Source: Adiantum capillus-veneris
Taxonomy: Eukaryota; Streptophyta; Polypodiopsida; Polypodiales; Pteridaceae
Reading direction: 5' to 3'
DNA: 64,000 bases
Assembly: GCA_014529385.2 (NCBI GenBank)
Contig: CM043944.1
Span: forward strand, 65,182,248-65,246,247
Positions 43,311 through 52,224 of this stretch are shown one piece after another (position 1 is the first letter of the stretch; each line of letters starts with the position of its first letter). A model generated the notes under the pieces. The model was given only the letters and a program-made list of their open reading frames with translations. It had not been told where the DNA came from and did not search any database. The translations under genes were made by a program, and so were the position numbers.

Positions 43311-45606
43311 GGGAGGGGGTGCTTGTTGCATTAATACCTTCTTACAAATCTGTCATGACAAATCAAAGTGAGATTAGTATTTGTTCAACATAGCTTGCGT
43401 AAATTTCACCACAACACATCACAAGAAAAGCCACCCCAATCACTGTCTTAAGGCCAGGGGAGTCCTCTCCACCCTGTCGCCCTCTTACAGTATGTGGGAT
43501 TTATGGCTAGATTGATGACAACACCAGAGACAAGCTATCAAGAACTTAACAAAAAACACAAAGACACTTACGCATCATTGTTGTCCATTACTTCACGTTG
43601 GAAGGGGGACAAAGTATCCAAGCTTAGTCCAAATCCACCCTCCTTGATTCAGCAATTGTTGGGCTTACACTAGTAGGAGAAATGATAGATTTCCTACTCT
43701 CAATTGAACGATCACTCTCTCTCTTACAATGGCATAGAGTTTCCTTGCTAATCCCCTATTACAACACATGCACATGCATAAGACAACGAGCTTCCACTCA
43801 AGAGCTCCTTCTAAAGAGGTTGAGCTTGGCTTCTCAAGCTATAGCATAGTGCTCTTGCTTATGGCTCCCCCTTTTGTGCTAGCTACACCCTCCTTTTATA
43901 GCAATTTTGAAGGCTAGGGTTACTCCTCTAACCATGGTTGGGTTAGATTTTCAGCAATTTATGTAATTTCTTTTGCTTGGAATTATCAAGAAGTTGGTGG
44001 GGAAAGAGAGAGGAGAGAAATGGAGGTGATAGGACTTTTCATAGTGGGTTAGTGTTAGTAGAGTTAGTATTAATTTACAAATGGAATTGGATATTTACAA
44101 TGGGAGTATCCATGTAGGATACAAATAAGGAAGAAAAACTCTTAAGAGGTAAGAAAAGGTGGATTTCTTACAAGGTTGATGCTCCAAGTGTCTTGAGTAG
44201 GGCCAATTTTGACGCTTGTTGACGGTCCACTAGCTTTGACGGTACATTTTTTCTCCACTCTTGACCTTCCTTGAGAGACAAGGTAATTGAAGCTGAGTAA
44301 TCAACCACCATGATGCTGTCTTTTAAGAGAAGAGGCTGAATTTTGTGGTTTTTTTTTATAGATATGGGTAAATTTGAGGAGGAAAAATGAGACTAGGTGG
44401 TCAATTTTGGAATGGAATTGTGTGTGGGAGGTATGAGTTCACCATGGTTTCTCTTATTCTTCAAGGTTGAGGAGAAGGTGAGTAGGGTGCAAAGAGGAGT
44501 GGTGAGAGAGGTGGGGATGATGAGTGGAGAAGTGTGTGTGAAAGAGGAAAATGATAAAGTGGAAGAGAGAGTGTGGCTGCATAGCATGGGAAAACTGGGG
44601 TCCACTAATAAAATCATAGCTCACAGCTCGTAGCTTAAAAAAATATGAAAAAATTTGAGGCAAAAGTTCAGCCCACGAGCTACAACTTTTGTTTGTATCA
44701 CCTTTTCAAATTCAGAGAGCAAGTGAACTTTAAAACTTCAGCAAAACCGACCGTTTTTTTCCACTGCACAAGGTCCTTGTGGGGTCCTTCTTTGGATGAT
44801 TCTTTTGAATACCTCCAAGAGTGAGCCCTCCATAGTGCATGTATGCGTGCCACCTACCCTTGACCTTATTTGGTAGGTCTATAATTGAAGATATTGTTGA
44901 GATTATGATAAGTGAATAGTACAACTAAGAAAATCAAATATTGAGGGGTCTAAAAAATATGTACATGTCAAATATAAATAATATAAGTGGAAAAATATAA
45001 AGGGGTCAAAAGAAATCTCTTTCATTATGAGGCTACAATAAAAAGATAAATATTTTTGGTGTTCTAATTTTTTAGAAAAAAAACAAAATAGATGTAGGAA
45101 GGGAAAAATCACAATAGTGAAAAAATATACACATAAATAAAACTAGTTTTTTTGGATTTTTGTTGGGGTGGAGTTACACCAAATATAAGAGAAGCTTACA
45201 TGAAAATATTTCTATATGGAATAAAGAGTATGAAAATGGTAAGAAAAATTGTGGTAATGGTGAGGCAATGTACAGAGCATAAATAACACACACCTAGGTA
45301 GAAATATTTAAATAAATACCAAAATAATTATGAAAAAAACTTGTATTTAGACCCTATATACAAAGAAATATTTACAGATGCATGGGCCATAATATACTTA
45401 TATTTTTTTATTTTTATTATTTTTTTGGCTCAACTAGCCCAATGACTAGCTAATTGAGGGTTTTTTAAGAAGATATGGGAAAAGTCCCGTGACTCACGCA
45501 CGCCTATGTACAGTGAAATGGTAGGGATAGCCACAGTGTTTGGGTGATTTTGGTAGGGTGAGGTAACTCACTGTGGCAATTACAAAGAGCCGAAAAACAG
45601 CTATCA
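43058..45606 (-). repeat. 3' LTR of the Tat-like element (left copy)
   Basis: TGAAGCGGTCTGG...GGCTATCA-type ends (here ..CAGCTATCA). Differs from the right copy by scattered substitutions and a longer (GA)n (43232-43307, about 76 bases, versus about 28). A minus-strand TATA box TATAAAAGGA lies at 43891-43900. Small frames inside (e.g. 44397-44633) are conserved only because LTRs are copies. Confidence 0.93.
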
Positions 45607-45630
45607 TTAGCCCTCCCCCTGGATGATGGT
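45607..45630 (-). promoter_or_regulatory. Polypurine tract of the Tat-like element
   Basis: On the minus strand CCAGGGGGAGGGCTAA runs straight into the LTR start TGATAGC. Confidence 0.8.
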
Positions 45631-45673
45631 ATATTCATGTACTATCATAGAGCATCTTTTCCAAAGAGAGTGC

Positions 45674-47755
45674 TTAAGAGTCCTTGACGAGATTTTTATT
45701 GTTTGGCCCCTTGGAATTTTGGTTTGTGTTACACTCATGCTTCATGGAACAATACTTACATGGGATAGTTGCCTTTTGCTCTGGTAGATCCTTTGGTAGA
45801 AGGCGACTCAAGTAAGGCTTCAAGCGATAGCCATTTACCTTCCTGGAGTGCTCTTTCCCATTCAAGTCCATAAGTTGATAGTAACGTGAATTGAAAGCCT
45901 TCTTGACTATGTATGGCCCCTGCCATCTTGTTTCAAATTTGGCATCAAAACGATTATCGAGTCGATTGTCATACCTTAGCACAAGATCTCCTTCATTGAT
46001 GGCTTTGTCCTTCAGTTTCTTGTCATGCTTCTCCTTTGTCTGTGTGGATTTCCTCTTATAGCACTCGTATGCTGCTTCTCTTTTCCACTCAAGCTCAGCT
46101 AAGGTAAGAAGTCGATCCATCCATGCTTCTTGATCATCTTGTGCTGATTTGCCATGAAGTCGCATTGTTGGAATGTTTAGCTCAATTGGCTGTAAAGCCT
46201 CTTGACCATAGACCAAGTGAAATGGTGTGAACTCCATGGCTTCCCTATATGTGGTTCGATACGCCCACAAGGCACCATCCAAGAAGTCATCCCACAACTT
46301 TGTCTTGTTTTTCACCATCTTTCTAATGATGCCTGCAATGACACCATTAGCTTTTTCTACCAAACCATTTGATTGGGGATAGTAGGGTGTACTGTGACGA
46401 TGTAGAATGTGAAGTTCTTCACAGAATTCTGTGAGAAATCCCTTTCTAAACCCTGGACCATTATCAGAAACAATCTCAAAAATGTAGTTAATAATGGGAG
46501 TCAATGACTCCAATCCCTGGTATCTCGGTTGCTTGAGAGTTGCTGCCACCATGATGACCTGCACTTCTTTCTCAACACATGTAACTACTTGCTGTGCAAG
46601 TAAATCGGCATCTTCATTCTGTTTCCTAGGAATATGATATAGTTGCACTTCTTCAAATTGATTAAAAAATCTACGAATGGCATGAACTTTTGTCCGTAAG
46701 CTTTTATTCTTGCATGCCCAAATACCTAAAATCTGTTTAACAATGAGAAGTGCATCTCCCTTTACCATGAGGCGTTGTATCCCTTGGCCAATGCACATCT
46801 TCAAGCCATGAATTAGTGTGTCGTATTCTGCTTCATTGTTGCTAGCTGAACTTGGTAGATTGAACTTCTCTTTCATGACCACCTCTCCACTTGGGTTGAG
46901 CAACACTAGCCCTCCCCCTGCTTTTCCTGTGGCTCGACGAAAAGCTCCATCAAAGAACAAGGTAAAAGCATTAGGAATACTTTTTGGTGGTGGTAATGGT
47001 AAGGTCTTTACTTCAGGCACCTTAATCTCCTTTTCATGCACCCTATAAGTGAGAATCCCTGCCAATTGTGCACGCACACTATCTTCTACCTTGAAGGAGT
47101 ATTGAAACTCTTGCAACTCCATAATCCACTTTGAGATCCTAGTACTAAGATTCATTTGAGATGACACCCAAGGGAACAAATTCTCTACAGTGAGAATTAC
47201 AAAAGGTTTTGGTAGCAGGTTGGATCTAAACTTTCTCACCGCAAACATGAGAGAAAGCATCATGAGTTCTGCTTCTGTGTAGTCTCTCTCCAAAGTATTC
47301 ATGACCCTACTAGCAAAGTAGATGGGTCGCATCCTTGTACTGTGGGGATCTTGTTGTAGCAACACAGCACCAATTGTTTCCCTTCCAACACTAGAGCTAA
47401 CAAAGAATGTGTACTCCCAACAAGGAGGCATGAGTGTTGGTAGCTCTGACAAAATGACTTTAATGTTACAAAAATACTCTTCAAGCTCATCAGACCATGC
47501 AAATTCTACTTGTTGTGTCAACTTTTGCAAAGGATGAAGCAACTCCGAAGCTAAGTGAATGAAGCGTGACATATACTTCACCTTCTGAATGAAAGATATG
47601 ACCTCCTTAAGACTCTTCGGTGATGGGAGCTCAATAAGAGCCTTTGCCTTTGAAGGATCCACCTCAATGCCTTTATAGGAAACCTTGTGACCGAGCAAGA
47701 TCACTTCATCCTCACCTATGTGGCACTTGTCGGGGTTGAGTTGACCTCCCATGTC
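45674..47755 (-). pseudogene. Tat-like pol: RT end, two RNase H domains, truncated integrase
   Basis: Continuous frame of about 692 codons. RT thumb: NPDKCHIGEDEVILLGHKVS. First RNase H: VSSSVGRETIGAVLLQQDPH and ERDYTEAELMMLSLMFAVRK. Second, ribonuclease-HI-like: LFFDGAFRRATGKAGGGLVL, SNNEAEYDTLIHGLKM and RKQNEDADLLAQQ. Integrase begins abruptly: after ESLTPIINYIFE the frame jumps to IVSDNGPGFRKGF, so the HHCC domain and the first catalytic Asp are missing. The second Asp and Glu (YYPQSNGLVEKANGVI) and the C-terminal part (RWQGPYIVKKAFNSRYYQLM) remain. The start ATG is only the first Met after a stop, not a real start. Confidence 0.88.
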
Positions 47756-47809
47756 CTAGAGATTCTTTAAACCTTCTTCTACCCTTTGTAGATGCAATGA
47801 TTTTGAGCT

Positions 47810-49528
47810 TTAAATGCAGAAATCATCAATGAACACCCTAATTGACTTTCCAAAGAATGCTTGAAACACCATGTTCATGAAACGTTGGAATGTTGCAGGA
47901 GCATTTGTCAGACCAAATGGCATGACTCTAAAAGCATAACAACCCCAAGGAGTGATAAAGGTTGTTTTCAATTGATCCTCCAATGCAATCCCTATTTGAA
48001 AGTAACCTGAGTAACCATCGCACACAGTGTACTTCTCATGACCAGCTACCTCATTTAGTATCTCATCCTGGAATGGGAGGGGAAAGTGATCTCTTTTTGT
48101 TGCCTCATTGAGGGGACGGTAATCCACACACACCCTCCACTTGCCATTTTTCTTAGGAGTGACAACAACAGGAGAGACCCACTCTGAATTCTCCACTAGA
48201 TAAATGAAACCTGATGCTAGAAGCTTTCTTACCTCCTTGGGTAGAGCCTGCTCCTTAATGACTCCTAGCCTTCGTAGCTTTTGAGCCTTAGGTGTGGCCT
48301 CTGGCTTCAACTCAATCTTGTGTTGAACAACATCTACTCCACGCACATCGGTGTAGTCTTTAGCAAAAAGCCTTGGAAATTTCCTTAGCACACATTTGAA
48401 CTCCTCTCGTTCATCCTTTGTAAGTGTTGTAGACAACATACCTTCTAACATTCCTTCATCTTCCACCTTTTGGTTCTCTTGGGAACCTACCTCTTCCAAA
48501 CCTCGACAGGAGGTCTCTTGGTTGCTTGGCTTAAACCTTACCCCCATGACTTCGATGGAAGACTCCTCTTCAGTAATGCTGTTGCTACTTTCTTCTTCTG
48601 AAGTGCTATCGGTCCAACCTTCTTCCGTCTCACTTTGAGATGATTCTTCATGGAGCTCCTCTTGGCGTTGCTCCTTCATGTCAAAGACAACCTTCTTATG
48701 ATTGTCATTCCTGCAAATTAATTTTCCACTCTCCCAATCCTGCAAAGCTCGCATTTTCATTAGCCATGGTCTTCCTAGGATAAATGGGTAACCATTTCCC
48801 TTGGTATACATGACATAGAAATCCACTGCCTTCTTAATGCCAAAGGCCTTCACAAAAACATTTTTACAAATGCCTACGCACCTAGCCTTGCTATTGTTTG
48901 CCATTTTCACTTTGATTTCAGGTGTCTCATGGATGTGCATGCCTAGTCTTTGCATGAGCCCTTCTGTCATAATGCAAATTTGTGCACCCCCATCCACTAG
49001 ACCTTTCCTAACCAATTTTCCTTTTATGTAACAATCTAGCACAGGTGTAATATCCTCGTTCATTTCAGCATGTGAAATTTTTACAACAGGAAAACTATCT
49101 TTTACCTTTCTCCTAGTGCTAACTGCCTTTGTTAAATCCCTCCTAGCTTGTGGGCATAATGCAAGAAACTGAGGCCATGAGATATCAGGACCCTTACCTC
49201 GCATGTCTTCCAACAGGTTGTATGGAGCCATACCATGTCCAAGAGGGAAGTCTTGGAGATTGATACGACGTTGAGTCCTTTTAGCTTCCTTGGTCTCCTT
49301 TGCCTTCTTGCCTTGTCCATGGTCACTCTGTGATGGGACACCCTCCTTCTCTTTACCTTTTCCTCGGCCACGCTTAATGCCATTTGCTTCCATGTCAACC
49401 TCATTTGAGTTTGTCACCTCTACCACATGCACATTTGGATCTGGCAAAGGTGGAACTCCTTCTACCCGGTCTTGGTCCATTTGGTCTTTGTAGAAGCCTT
49501 GGTTGTTGACAAGTTCCTTCACCTGCAT
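47810..49528 (-). pseudogene. Tat-like pol: protease and RT up to the active site
   Basis: A linker of about 150 residues, then an aspartic protease near residue 180 with GLVDGGAQICIM (Asp-Gly-Gly where Asp-Ser/Thr-Gly is usual) and [55 protein letters not shown] and box VFIDDF. Directly after FIDDFCI the frame meets TAA (47810-47812) and, 18 codons on, TAG (47756-47758). Both are in frame with the following ORF, so one point change each separates this from a continuous pol. Linked to gag through a frame change at the zinc knuckle. Confidence 0.88.
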
Positions 49529-49660
49529 TCATCACTGGGTAATTCAAGTTAGGTCTCCCTGGCTCCCCACGGGGCCAAGGACAATTATACATCCCATGTC
49601 CAGACTCTCCGCAATTCCAACATTGCAAGACTCTCCTAGGTCGTGGATCTCGCTCTTCAG
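49401..49660 (-). pseudogene. Zinc knuckle of the Tat-like gag, out of frame
   Basis: CCHC knuckle CWNCGESGHGMYNC (about 49585-49628, minus) followed by PRGEPGRPNLN. It overlaps the start of the protease/RT frame in a different frame, and a stop at 49719 parts it from the capsid, so gag here is shifted twice relative to a normal gag-pol. Confidence 0.8.
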
Positions 49661-49718
49661 ACTTCTTTGCTTGTCCCTTTGGACCTACAGCTTGTGCAAG
49701 GTGAATTGACAGGCTGCT

Positions 49719-50270
49719 TCAAGATTCGTTTAACTTCTCAATTACTTCCGCTGTTACCTCAGGAAGCTCCCTCGATGTTGATGCTTGTGACTTACCTTTG
49801 GGTCTAAGACCTTCTATTGGAACCTCTCCCCTTAAGCACTTGAGTTTCCTATATTTCTCAGCAGCCCTAGTTTCAACTGCATCAAAAGTAGTAGGTGCAC
49901 CCGCCTCAAGTTTTACCTTAAGGTCAGGAAAGAGTCCGGCTATGAACCTCTCCTTCTTTAAAAATTCTGCACCATCACCAGGGTTAGCGACATTTCGTAT
50001 ACATAGAGCCCAAAGACGTAGAAACTCTTGCTTGTACAAGTAGTAGTCATCTAAGTCTTTTTGCTTATGAGAAACAATGTCTTGCCATAGTTTTTGAGTG
50101 TTTTGGGGATCAAAGAAGTATCTCTTAAAACGATTCAAAACTTCTGTGTAATTCCCCTTAACTTCCTCAGGCAAGGAGTCAAACCAAGTACTAGCATCTT
50201 TCCTAAGGACCACCTCAAACATTTCTACACGTTCTTGATCGGTTACTATCCTCTTGATACGGCAAGACAT
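49719..50270 (-). CDS. Gag (capsid) of the Tat-like element
   Basis: 183 residues, intact frame: VEMFEVVLRKDASTWFDSLP, VLNRFKRYFFDPQNTQKLWQ, KDLDDYYLYKQEFLRLWALC and ERFIAGLFPDLKVKLE, the retrotransposon gag pattern (RNA packaging and particle assembly). It begins 137 bases downstream of the last pre-gag ORF and ends shortly before the zinc knuckle. C-terminal truncation by a stop is possible. Confidence 0.85.
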   Translation of the reverse strand: MSCRIKRIVTDQERVEMFEVVLRKDASTWFDSLPEEVKGNYTEVLNRFKRYFFDPQNTQKLWQDIVSHKQKDLDDYYLYKQEFLRLWALCIRNVANPGDGAEFLKKERFIAGLFPDLKVKLEAGAPTTFDAVETRAAEKYRKLKCLRGEVPIEGLRPKGKSQASTSRELPEVTAEVIEKLNES

Positions 50271-50406
50271 CTTGAAATTTGCTAAAAATAATTATGCATC
50301 CTCTCCAGGCTCTCCAAAGAAAAGAGGATATCCAGACATTTGGCGTTGGCTCTCTATTATTATGAAAGATTACAACACGAGTTACAATAAGGGATACAAT
50401 AGAGAT

Positions 50407-50865
50407 TTAGAACCACTCGCCTACAAATGAAGAAGTAAGAAAATACCACTCTAGGTTTTCTTCTTCAGCTATCCAAGCTTCAATGAGGTCTCGATTTGTT
50501 TGATCAAAACAAAAAGGTAGACTATTGATGAGCTCTAAGAAGGGTTGAAATTCTTCAAAGCTAAGGCGATAAACAGAAATCTCTAGAACTTCATTTTCTG
50601 GATCCAAAAGAGCAACCACGTCCCAAGTGATAAATTGCACTTGTTCTACAATTCCCAACGCACAAGCGGTTTGTATAAAATCTAGATCTTCATGCTCGTC
50701 GAAGGCCGTGAGAAAGTAGCAATTGACTAGGAGCTCCTTTCCTTCGAGTTCCACACAGTCGGAGTGAGGCAACCTTCTCACAATTTCATAAAGAACATCC
50801 TCATCAAGTCCAATCAAGTTTGCAAGATTTAAAGACTCCACTTGTGCTACAAAATTCCTCGACAA
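50407..50865 (-). CDS. Pre-gag ORF d of the Tat-like element (unknown, paralogue of ORF c)
   Basis: 152 residues. No family recognised with certainty. Residues 17-34 (LIGLDEDVLYEIVRRLPH) resemble an F-box core (LPxxLxxxIxxxLP). The middle reads DLDFIQTACALGIVEQVQF and the end RLSFEEFQPFLELINSLPFC. The same three blocks, in order and spacing, occur in ORF c just upstream, so the two are tandem paralogues. It lies 46 bases after ORF c and 137 before gag. Acidic, no membrane segment. Translation from a polycistronic RNA is unproven. Confidence 0.6.
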   Translation of the reverse strand: MSRNFVAQVESLNLANLIGLDEDVLYEIVRRLPHSDCVELEGKELLVNCYFLTAFDEHEDLDFIQTACALGIVEQVQFITWDVVALLDPENEVLEISVYRLSFEEFQPFLELINSLPFCFDQTNRDLIEAWIAEEENLEWYFLTSSFVGEWF

Positions 50866-50911
50866 AAACTCCTTAGGATTATGGTTAAATCATTCAAAAG
50901 CATAAAGAGAT

Positions 50912-51457
50912 TTACAATGTCTCTATGAACAAAGTGTCATAGAAAGTAGAGAAGGATGAGAATTTATACAAATTTGCAATCTTCTCTATGCTCTCTTTAT
51001 TAAGACAAGCTCTGAATAGCTCCCTATCTCCTTTGTTGAAAGCGAAAGGAAGACTATTAATAAGACGCAAATGAGGGAAAAATTCACCAAATGTGAGTCT
51101 ATGAAGCATGAACTCTGGCCGCAAGTCTCCTGAAGAGTCTTCCTCAATGGTGAAATGCACTCGCGAAACGCCAAATTTCACTCTATTTACCAATCTTAGG
51201 GCACACACTAGTTGGATGAATGCGCGGTCTTCCTTAGTGCCCAACAACAAGAGGAAAATGGAATCCACGCGTAGGACCTTCCGTCTTAACTTCACCACCC
51301 TCTTGTTATGAGGGAGACACCTTACTACTTGCTCCTGCAACTCAAATGGTAATAGAGCTAGATCTCTAAGGATTGAACTTTCACTGCACACACATTCCCA
51401 GTTAGAACAAATGATCGTTTTTTGTTTCTTGTAACAACTTGGACAAAGAAAAAACAA
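50912..51457 (-). CDS. Pre-gag ORF c of the Tat-like element (unknown, paralogue of ORF d)
   Basis: 181 residues. The N-terminus has five cysteines (CPSC at 5-8, then C17, C22, C24), a possible zinc-binding knot absent from ORF d. Residues 33-50 (LALLPFELQEQVVRCLPH) are F-box-like. Then AFIQLVCALRLVNRVKF and RLTFGEFFPHLRLINSLPFA align with ORF d (shared V..LPH, FIQ..CAL..V..V.F, RL.F.EF.P.L.LINSLPF.F, R.L..A). No stop inside although the neighbouring pol is damaged. Function unknown. Confidence 0.6.
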   Translation of the reverse strand: MFFLCPSCYKKQKTIICSNWECVCSESSILRDLALLPFELQEQVVRCLPHNKRVVKLRRKVLRVDSIFLLLLGTKEDRAFIQLVCALRLVNRVKFGVSRVHFTIEEDSSGDLRPEFMLHRLTFGEFFPHLRLINSLPFAFNKGDRELFRACLNKESIEKIANLYKFSSFSTFYDTLFIETL

Positions 51458-51491
51458 ACATACACACTATTTTGCGAGGCTGCACTTCATT

Positions 51492-51710
51492 TTAAAATAA
51501 AATGAACACATGTACATCAAAAGAAGTGTGGTAGTTGATGAGAGGTAGAATGACAGGGTTTGGTGATGCAAGAATTTCTCCTACTCTTTGGGCACCAAAC
51601 ATGAACACCATACGTTGTTGAAAATGGATTTTCCTACTAATTGCAATGTTTATTCTAATGTGTGGAGTGAAATGGAAGGGGAAAACCTCTATTCCTGGGC
51701 CATTATCCAT
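51492..51710 (-). CDS. Pre-gag ORF b of the Tat-like element (unknown, paralogue of ORF a)
   Basis: 72 residues. Blocks INIAISRKIHFQQRM, GEILASPNPVILPLINY and the end DVHVFILF align with ORF a immediately upstream. It is in the same frame as ORF a, separated by one stop and about 20 bases. Predicted beta-rich with a hydrophobic C-terminus; too short for a confident fold guess. Confidence 0.5.
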   Translation of the reverse strand: MDNGPGIEVFPFHFTPHIRINIAISRKIHFQQRMVFMFGAQRVGEILASPNPVILPLINYHTSFDVHVFILF

Positions 51711-51731
51711 GGTCTATGCATGACCTAATTC

Positions 51732-51944
51732 TTAAAACAAAACAAAAATATAGACGTCCAAACTAAGGTCGTACCTAATGAGAGGAACAATAAAAGGATT
51801 TACTGAAGCGTTTATCTCGGCCAACCTAAGAGGACCTAAAATTCTACGAATGACACGTTGAAATTGCAACTTAGTACTAACAATTATGTGTACCTTTTGC
51901 CTTGCAATGGGAATGAAGGGATCATACAAATTTTCGTGATTCAT
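51732..51944 (-). CDS. Pre-gag ORF a of the Tat-like element (unknown, paralogue of ORF b)
   Basis: 70 residues, first ATG after the LTR (about 75 bases inside). Blocks HIIVSTKLQFQRVI, AEINASVNPFIVPLIRY and DVYIFVLF are shared with ORF b. Being first on the element's RNA, it would be the easiest to translate. No known family recognised. Confidence 0.5.
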   Translation of the reverse strand: MNHENLYDPFIPIARQKVHIIVSTKLQFQRVIRRILGPLRLAEINASVNPFIVPLIRYDLSLDVYIFVLF

Positions 51945-51998
51945 GCAAACTACTTGACTATGCTAAAGGTTGATTCTACACAAAAATACACAAGCCGT

Positions 51999-52016
51999 TC
52001 CTCCGTGGGGGCACCA
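51999..52016 (-). promoter_or_regulatory. Primer-binding site candidate of the Tat-like element
   Basis: TGGTGCCCCCACGGAGG on the minus strand, three bases after the 5' LTR. It begins with TGG, complementary to a tRNA CCA end. The tRNA is not identified. Confidence 0.6.
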
Positions 52017-52019
52017 ATA

Positions 52020-52193
52020 TGAAGCGGTCTGGGGCGGGCAACAAGAAGAGTGGCCTCCAAGCACTCTGCTAGGCTCCCATGCTGCTCAATTGGGTTGGGG
52101 TTGGAAAAAACAACAAACACACACACAAACCCGCAACCTAACCCTACACAAATTTGGGGCACCACCTAGTTTTGGATGCGAACTAGGATGCGT

Positions 52194-52224
<31 letters not shown>

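Noticed and set aside
44397-44633. A 78-codon plus-strand ORF present twice (also 53311-53547)
   Set aside because: It lies within the two LTRs, so the duplication reflects LTR identity; strand is opposite to the element and no motif is present.
45674-51944. Endogenous pararetrovirus (caulimovirid)
   Set aside because: There are LTRs, a primer site, a polypurine tract, a TSD and an integrase; no movement-protein motif was seen.
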